A stretch of DNA of 64,000 nucleotides, from assembly GCA_037389465.1 (NCBI GenBank), contig JAZARR010000088.1, positions 620,001-684,000 on the forward strand, read 5' to 3'. A program made the position numbers and the translations under genes. This stretch comes from Baylisascaris procyonis (lineage: Eukaryota; Nematoda; Chromadorea; Rhabditida; Ascarididae). The notes under the pieces were generated by a model. That model saw only the letters and a list, made by a program, of their open reading frames with translations, was not told the origin of the DNA and did no database searches. This document shows positions 40,001 through 52,000 of the stretch, piece after piece. Every line of letters starts with the position of its first letter. Position 1 is the first letter of the stretch.

Positions 40001-43000
40001 ATATGAGATCATTAGCTAAACACTCGATAAGTGAACAATAGGTATATGATTCCGAACCAATAAACGAAGTATATCGCGAGGGAATCATGCGATTCCCTGC
40101 TATACGCTTCTCATACAGCTTTCAGTCACTTCTGAACGTATAGAAAAAGTGAATTAATTGAATCATTGTACCAACGACAATTTTATTGGTTCCTTTCCCT
40201 GGAGAGTTTTCTTCTTTAAACTGGCCAAGAAAGAGTTCTAAGGAAGGAATGAATCGTTCGAAAATCTTTTTTTGGAATTTTTTAAAGTTATAGATCTTGC
40301 ACAAGAAATAGGTTGGAAGCGATAAATAGTAGAAATGATCCATGTGCCATTAGTTGGTGGTTAAGAAATTCCATATCTTTAGGTATTTCTTTGATATAAC
40401 TCTAGACACTTTAACACAAAAAGGCATCCGTGTCCACTTTCTATGAGATTAATTTGCAAATTGTAGAAATTGCAATAAAACGCCGCTTCACTCAATGCGC
40501 AATTTGCGTCCTTCCTCAATAAGTGACCAACGATCTACTGCTATAGAGATAACAAGCATTCGACTGCTTTATTAGTTGGATAGTGATGAGCTGCAGTCAA
40601 TTATTGCTGTTTATTGGGAGATGAGTTTTGTAGTTTTCTAATATAATTGCGTCCATCGTTCCACTCTACATTATAATCTCAGTAGCCATCTTTAGTTCTT
40701 CTTATCGATTTGTATATTACCTTCTTTAAATTTCAAATTTGTAAGTTTACTTTCCACTTAATGTCACCTTATTATCTCCTTTTCATTTTTTTCTTGAAAT
40801 ATTTCAGTGGTTAGATGGTGGGAAGCAGTTGAATGGCGTCACATCCCCTGTTTTAGCGTTGTAGTGAAATTAGAGGGAGCACTTCTTATGCTTAATTTTT
40901 GAAGGTTTTATAAAAGAAGAAATGATCCATAGATCGAAATCGGTAAAAGTGTTATACTGAGATAATATTGACATAAAGTCCTTTATGTGCATAACGTTAG
41001 TATAGACCCAGGGGAATATGATGTTCTGGGAAAACGGAATTAAGAAAAGAAAGAAAAAATTTAAGTCAAAAGCAAACATTATGCGAGCATGAGTAGAGAA
41101 GCAATAGATGACTATTATGAGACTAGATAGATGTTAAGAATGCAAGAAGTAAGACTGAATAGGATTACCTATGAGAACAAAACGTGACCACGTTTCGGCC
41201 CTTATCCGTTGAGGTGTGCACCTGAGTTATACCCGAGCCATCGTCAGAACGGACGCATAACCCTGTTAGTATAAGAAGCTATATAGACAGCTTATAATAT
41301 AAAATAGAAAGGAATAGAAAAGTAACTTTTATGAGAATAACTGAAAATGTCAAATAAGAAAAATTGTAGTAAACATAAAAGTTGTGCATGATAACGCTAA
41401 CCTCATCACCATAGTCCGAAATAATAAAGGAAAATCAAAGCTTAAGGATGGTATAATATTTTTCCCATATAACGTACCATGTGCTCTAAATTTCAGCAGT
41501 AGTGTTAGTGCGCGAGACTCCCCGTATATAAGTGATCCAAGAGCAGCGATACGAGCCTATGCAACGCAAACACCCGCTTACACTTTGATGGAACCACAAC
41601 ATCATACGCAAAGTTATCGTCAGAAATATGCGTATAGTTCAACAAGTACCCCACGGAAGCTCGACGAGGAAGGCACCAAATTTGCACGAGAACTCAGAGA
41701 TCAAGGTAACATTTTGATAAGCAATTCTTCCTAGATTCTTTAGCTGCAATTTTTCTTACGTCCTTCACAAATAATCTCTCACTTCCTTCCGATTCGAGTT
41801 TTCATTCAGGGCTTCGGTTATTCCCGAATTAAATCGAATGGCCCATAGCTCTCTCTGAAGTTCCTGAACTTCAGGAATTTCTGAGCAAGAATTTTTTGGG
41901 AAAGGACGGGGCAGCTGTACTTTCGATCCCATCCTACTGCGTTGATCGGTTGTGCGTAATTTTTCAACTTGGAAGCACATCATCAGAAGACGATACGAAC
42001 TAGTGTGTATTCGGCTCGTATGACGACTATTTTTTTTAAGAATTCAATTCTCCAAACGAATTTCATCGATCTATTCAGCCAAAATTTATGATAATGCTTC
42101 TCGTTGGCGTTTTGCCTTTTTACTAGTGAACGCAACAATTTGTCGACACTATGTGATGCACTAACGCGATAGTGAAATGTAATTGTAAAAACGGCTACGA
42201 TGTCTTGAGGGAATTTCGCCCAAAGGGGGAGGAGAGTACAACTGCATCGATTAAATCCATTTGTGCTAAATAAATCCCTAAAAAACGAATGCTCGAATTA
42301 GTTACTCTTGCAAGTTGCTTATATTCTAACTTTCACAGTGGCTGCCGTCAGTTCGCATTTGCGGGAACGCAATCTCACCACTGGCGTTTTCGCTTCCGGG
42401 TTTTCGAATTCATGGCGTCTCGCGTTGTGGTCCTATTTCTTCCTCTCTTCCTTATTTCCCTCAGTGGTATAATTTTGTGCAGGCCATGGCATATACATAC
42501 ATGGATGCGTAGAATGTTATCATTTGAAAAAAAAAAAACATTTTTACACTCAACAGCAAGCATCGCTTATCAAAAGAAAACTCTTCAATAAATATTGGTG
42601 ATAATTTTGTGCACATTTGGTCAATATTGTAAAGCCGACTTCCTTTTGAAATGCTCATAACGTTATCCATTGAAAAATTTGTTTAAGGCCACTCGGGTGT
42701 AGACATTCCCAAAGAAAAACCTTTTATGAAATATGCTTCAAATTGAGGCGTACTTGAGGAGACGCTCAGCCCAAACGTTTTTGATATATTGAGATGGTCC
42801 GTAGTAATGCTGTGAATAGCAAATAGCAAGGTTGGCTCATCAAAAATTTTCAGTGAAGAAGATGGGATTCTAATTCTTTATGAGGCTGAGTAGCTTCTTC
42901 CGAGGAATATGCTACCATCCGAGTGGCTTTTCTTTCTTTCAAGCTTATGTTTGATATGTGCGAAACGACTCTGCAAGAAGCTTTCCACGTAGGGAATCGA

Positions 43001-46000
43001 AACATATTTCTACAAATCAACGAGAACAGATTCCCGAAGAGCGCTAAGAGAGAACGCATTGGGAGCAGTGTATTGAACGGTGACCAAGATGAAGGCTTCA
43101 CCATATTGCTAAAAATAATTTGCTTTTCAACGTTGAGTTGTTTTGTTCTGGATATTTTTTTTATTGATTCGATGTTCTGTTGTTGAAGAGGTTTTTGCAT
43201 CGCTGCTGTTGACGACGCTTTTATTTCCTAAATGCTACACACCGTATTCGCTTGAATAAAAAAACCGCCTTTGAATAGACAGACGGCTGTCTTAAAACGA
43301 AAGGACGCCTCTTCGATAGAGGACGCCCCTCACAAAACTTGCGAATAGACTCTCTCAAATGGAATGCTTTTATCTTGAAATCTTGGCAAATTAGAACGCC
43401 CAAGCCATCTCTGCTTAGGAAAATATGTTACGTAGTAGTCTTGTTTCATCTTCTAGCATTAGAACATGTCACCAAGTCAGCTACCTTGTACACTCCCTTA
43501 ATCGTCCTGTAGTTTGAAGAAGTATGCGTCTTTCGTTCGTGCTCGCATAAATGAATACTATAGAATAAGTGAATCATGAAATTCTTTAATAACTTACTAT
43601 AAGTGTTAATTCAGATTTCGAATCTCCAATTCCCATTTAATATTTCTTTTCCGGAAGTGGAAGAATCTCACCTAGGGAATACTTCTTCCTCGTTCAAATT
43701 CCTATGATAAGACAGAATTGCGTTACTTTCATTCACTTTTTCGTTGTTTTTGGTCATCAAATTGGTACCCTTCTCGTTAGCCAGACTCTGTCCATAGGTC
43801 GGCGTATACTTCCTTGAAACGTATTCTGGCTCTGCATTATTTTGTGAGAAGGGTAGAGAGCGGGGATGAAGTTTTTATTGGTCATAACTCTCAATTACCC
43901 ATATACAGAAATACCTGTTGGTACGAAAACTTTACGGATCGAACATGGAGAATCCGAGGAAATAAGGAATACATTAGCAAGCATTGTGAGTTATCCACAT
44001 TCAAGCAAGGCTCATACCGTTTATAAATATATTAATTCTAGATGGGTTATTTGTGCGGGGAGTGTATCTTTAGAATCAGCTCATTTATTTATTTCAATAT
44101 AACAAAGCGATAGCAATTTAGGTGAATAATGTGATTTTATGATGAGCATTTTTTTTCAACATTTTAGAGCTTTAAAACGAAAGCGGTTAATGAGCAGTCT
44201 TCTGAAAGACTTAAGCTCGTAAACTGAGGTGTTTTTTTATGAGGTCTTATGACAGAGATTCATATCGGATCCACTGATATACTGAAATTCTCGAAAATAT
44301 ACTCAAAATTCTTAGGAAATATTTTTCACTCATTTTAGAGAAGGAAGAAATGTTGTACTTTGATCCGTGCTCCCTTTGTGACTGCGCACCTATTTCTTTG
44401 TTTAGTTGTTCTTTTTTTGTTTGGTATCTGTACTATATACCATTGATGGGCGAAGAGGAGAGGGATAACGCTAGTGTTTGGAGTTCGCACCCATCTCCTC
44501 CGGTTGGGGCCTCCGTAAGAATCCACCTCCCTGCGCGAATGTCCAAAAGACTCGAGCCCCTGCGGAGCCTCCCGCGAGTCCAAAAATTGCCTCATCTGCT
44601 TGAGGGATGCTCGCAATGCGCACATCATCCTCGCGAGCAGAAAAAATCCCCCATACATTCGTAGTAACATTAGAAAACTGCATGAAGTGGTATGTATGTT
44701 CGAAAGAGGTACGCTGAAGGGAGATGAAGTATTATTAGAGAAGCAGCATCTCTTTGCATAAGAGTTAGAAATAGCACTTGATCATAGTTAATGAAACAAC
44801 ATTGAATGGAAATAGGTCTGCTGATTTAGCGCTTTTTTAAAAAACCATATTGCCTCGAAAAATACTGAAGAGCTTGAAAGAATAGCTGTATCAATTCAGC
44901 TATTCACGGCGTTACAACAGCAACTACTAACGAATACTTTCACTGCAGAGAAAACGCTGCCTATAAATGAATGAGAGTTATTTTGAAGACATATGGGAAC
45001 TACATTTGTTCATTTTAATTTGGAGCTAATGAGGATGACTCATTTCAGATCTATTTATAGAGTCTAAAGTGTTCAGGAAGGGAATTAAAGTGCCCGTAAC
45101 TTTTATACGTCGTTTATAATATATGTACTAAAGTAGTCGATGAATTTTAATGAAAAGATACCATCCCGGAAACATTTTTGAACTACCTTTAAAGAATATT
45201 CACCCACCTTTAAGAAAAATGCAATAAAAAAGTGTGATATCCGGAATCAAATTCGATTAGCAGTGACATTCTCGAAGTAAGACATCAATATAATCGAAAA
45301 ACTCGTTTACCGCAAAATTCGCTTAATAGGAAGAGGGAATATAGAAAATTGAGAGTTTTAAATAAAAATAAAATTGGAGCAATGAATTTGCTTCAGTTAT
45401 ATTTTTAGTGAGCCGCCAGAACATGTCAGTGATCGCTGTCAATCTAGCTAGGCGATCTTTTAGTTCTGCATCAGCAGGTGGATAGACATATGTCTGTTCT
45501 GCAAGAAGTGAAACCGAAATGCTAGACAACATATTCTAATGCATCTTTGTTGAAAGTGATACCGATATACCATAGGTGATATTTTGTGTTCTAACTTGAC
45601 GTAAAGGAATTAACTGATGAAATACAATAAACCATTATCGTAATCACTTCTTGCATTATTCTCGAACCAATTCAGATATATGTTGAGACAAAAATTATTC
45701 ATTCGTATAGAATTTTTAAAAACTCAGTAGCTTTGAATCGAGCACCTTACAGTGTATGGCGCAAACGCGCGGTTTGGGTAATGACTATATCGAACGAATT
45801 GCGTTTTAACGCAGTGATACCTTAAAGGCTCTCAAAAAATTGGTAGCTGATCACAGTCTTATGTCAACATGACTCATCGCTTTACCGTAAATCATATGAA
45901 AACAACTCTTTATAAAAGCGAACATCTTCCAACTGTCTAATCCTAACGAGCCTCCCTACAAATGGCCTTGCTGTCAGAAAATTCCCCTTCCCGGTGGAGA

Positions 46001-49000
46001 TTTGCGAAGCGCAAACATCCACAGGAGATCCGCGAGTCCGAAGAATCTCCTCTCTCCGAGGTGGGCGGAGAGGAGGAGGCAGTGAATCATTCTATCACGC
46101 CACTGGGGAATCCTTCGGCGGGAGCTCCATTCCTTGCACTAGACGGCGCTCACCCCTCTTTCTCGTAATTCTTAAATCTAGGATGTCGCAAATTTGAAAG
46201 CATTTTTGCAGAAACACTTATTAGCCTCAAACTATCCCCGCTTTCCGATACCACTTGAACGAAGGGGAATGATGTGACGTAAAAAAATCGTCGAGATATT
46301 TGCAGCGGTGTTAAGTTGTGGTAACTAGAATTTTTCGTAGACGCTGTCCCGCTTACCTCTGCCAAAATATTCTCTGTTGTGTGCTCAGTTGTGCTTCATT
46401 TATATTTTATTATTTTGCAGCACTTTGTCAGTGCTATTGACGTCAGCTGATTCTGCGTCTACTGAACTTCAAAGCTCAGACATTCCATGATCAGAGGGGT
46501 TTTTGTTGCGTCTTTGTTCACTTGTACTTCACACGTTATTTAACATGTGGATACCATGGCGCGTTTTCTTAGCTCTGTAGCAACTCGTCATTGCTTGGTT
46601 GATGAGGAATGTGAAAGTTTAAAGAGATATTAGATTTACACAGTAGGAAGTCCTGAAAGAAGTTGAATGAGACGATAGCTCGGCTAAACTGGATGAATCA
46701 ATTAAAAAATATATTAGCATTTTCAGGCCTAACAAGATCACAGCGAATCGCTAATCAATTTCAACAGTCTCAACTGCGTGACGTACCCCCACCGCCCTCT
46801 CTCGACTCCCTTTATCGAGTAAGCGAACTAATAATTATAACTCATTTAATCGTTCTACTTCTTCTCACTTCTTAATTGCCTAATAGTTACAGTTTCTCCT
46901 GGTACATTCCAAAAAAGGGGAGGGGGGAATCTAAATTTATAACGGAACGCTCATTCACCACTAAATATCTCACACTTAAAAGGTTTCGACATGCAAATCC
47001 GTTGTCCACGAGTCGTTGATTGCAAATCTCGAATGTTTGGTGAGCCCACATGTAGGGCTAGTAAGGCTTGTTCTGAACGAACCAAAAAAAAGACTAAGAA
47101 GTTGCAGCGAGTAAGTTAACCTTGATATAAGCTCTTTAAAGCAGGTTTGTTCTATCGAAACTAATCAGTTGTCATTATTACATATCTGAGCAAAATTTTT
47201 GCTATTGCTTTAAACGAATTGGGTACTCTTTCATCACTAGTGCCAGCCACATGAATTCGGTCGTTGAAAGAGTCGTTTTGTATAAAGGGCATCTTTCGTC
47301 GGATGAATGCTTTGCTTGATGTGATTTGAGAATAAAAAATAGCATTCCATCTTCCTTGTTCTACGTGCCACCCCTTCGCTACGAAAGTGCACCCTTTAGT
47401 ACTTTGAGGTTAGTTCGAGCCGTATGAAGCTGAAACTAAGTGGCTTTATATCCTGCTGATTGTCTGTGGCAGGAAGCTATCCCCAGGTTAAGTTTCTGTT
47501 GTAACGTGGGAAAGTTTCTCTCCCATTAACACATTCGACATTCCATTGCCAAAGGAAGAATAAGCATCTTCCAATCCATCACCACTTTAATATTCAATTC
47601 CCTCTGTCAATTATTATGTGCAGGGAGAGTGCCTTTAAATTTCGCAGCGCGTAGAAGAATGTCACTAATCTTGTATGCGTGCATGTGTCTATGTATGTGC
47701 GTAGGTATTGTGGATCTGCGCAAATGATATTTGAATATGTCAACCTGGAAATTGCCAGCATCGAATTATCTGCATGCGTTGCATCCATCTTACTAAAGGC
47801 GCTTGCCAAGTCAATATTGCATTCAATTTTTACATAAGATTGTCCAAAGTTTAGTTAAGAAATCTATGAATTATGCCAATCTTTTTCTCTCCTTTCATTC
47901 CCGTATATTTTCACACATGAATTTGCTTCATTTATTCTTGTTTCTGCTATTTCTTAGTTTGATATCCGCCGGGAAAAAGTTTCTACAGTGATATTCTTTC
48001 AATTGTCTATATGTTCTCGAAAAGTATGCATTACAAATCGTTTCTCTGCAATATCATCGTTTCTTATTCTTTGTTTTGTTGCAGATCACAAGAATATAAA
48101 GTGAAGTAATTGTTGCAGCAAAGTCGGCGTCAAGGTGGTGATCAGATCGACTCGCTGATTCGTGACATGGAATGGAAAATGAATACCGGCGTTGGCGCAG
48201 CTGGAGATAGTATGTAAATTTCTTTTTTTTTTGGTTCACTTTATATGATTTAACAAGCGTAAGGCGATGTGTAGGTAATAGGAAAAATTTCATATTAGCG
48301 GTTGACTTTACAGAAGTGCTTCCGCGTTAAGAATGACAGTTGATCCGTTCATCAGAAAGCGCCGAAATTATTTCGGAAGATTGGATGGTTTCGGGATTGC
48401 AATGAGACTTTGAGCGTGATTCGCATAAAGTAAACATTTTTATTCATAACGCGATGAGATTTCAACAGTTGTTTATTTATTCGTGGATGACACTTAGATA
48501 TTAGATGCCTGGAAACGGCATCGTTGTTTTTGAGATGTAAATTTTTGATCGTTTACTCAAAAAATGATAACTTTGTAATCACCCTAGGGCATAAACGATT
48601 CTCTGCAGAAAGCTGCGGCTGTGTGATGCGTTTATGATTACTTCTATCGTCAAAGTTATCTAGAAGGGCATTAGTCTCGGACCTATGTTCTGAAGGGAAC
48701 TCCATGGAAAGCTGCTAGACTACAAAGATGGGAGGTATCAGGTTCAGCTTAGCTTTCTAAGCCGGACGTGCTGCGAAGCACTTTTATTTGAATTTCGTGT
48801 TGGAAGGCGGCCATTGTTCTTACCATGGTTGGTGAGTTAGCGTTTTGGCATTGTCTGAGGAGAAGGGGGAGGAGGGGGAAGGGGGAAATCAAGCCCAAGA
48901 TTACTATCGAACCTCAAACATATATTGGAGTTAACTTCATCAAAGATTCCATTCAGTTGCATCACGTGATACAGCTAATTAGCTTGCTACCGTTCGACTC

Positions 49001-52000
49001 AGCTATGCAGAACGATTTCTAACAATATATCCGAGCATTTCTTTTCGTAGTGAAGTAACCTTCGACTCAAAATTTAGATGAATGGCTAGTGAGTGATTAA
49101 TTTTACATCTAATTAACTTTACGTTGCACAATAGCATTTTCGCACCATCCAGCAGTTCTCTCCTGGCAGTGGGTACTTATGCAGATTCAGCGAATCCATT
49201 CGAACCTTTCGACCGACAACAGAAAAGAACACCAACATTGTGCACGACAACTAGGCGTTTTGAAAATTTCCTCACACGCAACAGTATGTTGCATATATTT
49301 TGTGGCGCAAAATATGTTAATGTGAATTCAGACTTATCCAACTGTGCTGGTTACGGTTAAGATACTTATTGCGCTTTTTTATTGGCTCATTTTGGCATCT
49401 AGACATAACTTGACTCAGTATGTGGTTGAGAGAATGAATAAAATTCATAATACGAGTGAAAATTTCGCCGCTTTTGCTCGATCATTGCACTAAATCTCGA
49501 AAGAGAATATTCCTAAGTGCCTTAGTTAAAACTCGAAAATGCTATTGTGGATCGAAGTTTCTGTAAGCATAGAGCGGCCATAATGGAAGCAGTTGTTGTA
49601 TCGCTACCATGGCCTAATTGTTTGATGTGGCTTTTACGTCGAGTCGATGCATTCGAATTGTAGAAATTACAACAACTAATCTGATGCTCTAGTTTATCTT
49701 GATGCCCCATATGAAAAAATTCTTAGGTCTTTCTTATTGAAAACAAATCATTTCATACATATTCATCGTGCAAATTCACGTATCTAGCTCCATCTAAATG
49801 CTTTGAAGATTTTTTTGTTCTTTTTTATTCAACATCTCTCAGACGAAAAACATTTGCGTCTGAGAAATACACATCCAGTATTTATGGAAAGCAAAGGAGA
49901 AACTCATTGGAAAAAAAAACAGAAAGAAAAGGCTGAAATACACATCCATTGGCTAAATGCACGCCCACATTGTCTAGTCTACACAATGTGTAAGGAAATT
50001 CAAAACGAAAAGCATAAAAAGAATATGCAAAGTGGCCATCGTCAGGCAATAGGAAAAATTAGATATGAATTTCGCAATAAAGCGGCGATCAAAGCGACTT
50101 AGGCATCCCATACAACACTCAATAGTGTCTGCTTTTACGACGTTTCGAGGAGAATATGCCAAACTCATGTCTGTGCCGTTTATGTTTAGAGACTGTGTTA
50201 AAGATTGCGGAGAGAGGAATGTCGGGAAAATCAAGCACTGCCTTGAAACAGAGAATTATGTCAAATTTCAACCTGCAATATTCCAATGATCCTAAAATAA
50301 AAGTTTTCACCTTAGTAATGTAATCGATTTGATAAGAGCAGAGGTGGATCTTAGCAAATGTGGTACGGGTAAAACGCATTTCAATGTCTTCATGCAGTGC
50401 ACAGTCAGAAACGAGAGAATGAGACCACACACAGCTGCCATAGCGTTGTAGAATAAGTTGACAGTGTGCAGTGAGGGCATTAATTGCAATAATGCTCGAG
50501 CCTTTATGCTGCGAGAGACGGCGAATGCATCCTGGGATCTCGGATAATTTTTGTGAACAGAGGAGCATTTCAGTGTCCACTGAAGATCAGAATCAATTAT
50601 GCTATCGAAATCATATATACTGTCTCGTGTACCAAGGGAGTAGTCTTACCGTCTAATTTAGAGGAAGCACATGGGTCACTCACTGGTTATTGTGCAAAAT
50701 ATAGCATTTATCAGAGGAAGTGCTAATTCGTCATGACTATGACCATTTCCCAAAGTGATAGAGATGATGTGAATATCAAAGAAATGGAATTCGAAGGCAA
50801 TATCATTCATCGGCCTATAAACTTATTTAAAGGTCGTTCGCAATTAGCCTGATTGTGTTGCGTATGCTATCGAAAACGTAGTTTATGTGCTTGCGTATGG
50901 TAGAAAAAGAATTGCCTCAACACATTCCCCTGAGACACACCGCCGCGAATAGAACACGACGTCGAGTAGCTATTCTCGGTTTGGAATGTTCAATCGCACA
51001 AAAGTTCTCTAATACCCTCTAGCAAAGGCAATGAAATGAGAAAGACCCCGTCTACCTTTCGGTATGTTCCTCCAATCTCTCATCTTTGCGCTGACAACGT
51101 GCACCTGCATTATCGATATGCATAATTAGCTCTAGCTATGGTAGAACAGAAAAGAGCCATATTTTATTTTCTTTTCTTCTTGTTTGGCGATTGAATAAAT
51201 AAGATTAAGAAGTGCTGTATGATTGAGATAGGGGTGTAAGCATGACATTATTTTTTATGGGTAGGACGGCCAGGGTTGAAGGACAAGTACTACCTGAAAT
51301 AGGCGTTCCTGATTTTGACATTAAGGAACCGAGGAAACATGAGGGCTGAAGGAAAGCGAAGTCCCTTCTTCGAAAATTTTAACATGAAGTTCAACTAAAA
51401 TCATCTACTGGAATATTTACAAATGAAACTTTAAAAACATTTGACTTTCCTCGCCTAGTGCATCGCTGTGCTCAAAAGGATGTTTTTGATCGACAATATT
51501 AAGATTATGTCGTACATCTAAATGTGTTTTTCCAACCGCGTTAAAATACCGATCTCTCTGGTGAACTATCGATTTTCTTCAAACATGTTCCCTCTCTTCC
51601 TCCCTCGTCGCCCTCCCACCCCACAAATTTGTTACGCTTATTTACTTTTTGTGGAACTCTAAGGTCTTCAGCATCTTTTTTTATGCATGTTGGTCGACAA
51701 GTGGGGATATCGTCCAACCAAGCCCTTCCCTCAAGCTCGAGTTTTCCGTCTGCAGCATTCATTAGAAGATGGTCGATTATGAAGAATGCCCTAAGTTAAG
51801 AAGTGAACTGATATATTTGGATTGCATATCATTTCTAGTTTGGCATAAGATGATTAGGTTCGGTACGCGTTGTCGAGACTTTTTCTTTTCATTATAAATC
51901 GATATTTAGCACCGAAAATCTCTTTACATTTGAGGTGAAAAGCAGGATAAGTTGTAGCTATGATTTTTAAGGTTTATTGCGCTTACATATCGCCAATTCA

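Noticed and set aside
41185..41262. CCACGTTTCGGCCC and AGGTGTGCACCT segments, recalling the ends of some retroelements
   Set aside because: No open frame, terminal repeat or second copy in the window supports a mobile element.
47594..47809. Minus-strand frame with IDLASAFSKMD, reminiscent of a reverse-transcriptase core
   Set aside because: None of the other reverse-transcriptase motifs (such as YxDD) is nearby; the resemblance is a few residues only.
49131..49169. Longer version of the 49170 exon starting at ACAATAG
   Set aside because: The phase does not match the preceding exon; the acceptor CTCCTGGCAG at 49169 gives the right phase and a better pyrimidine tract.
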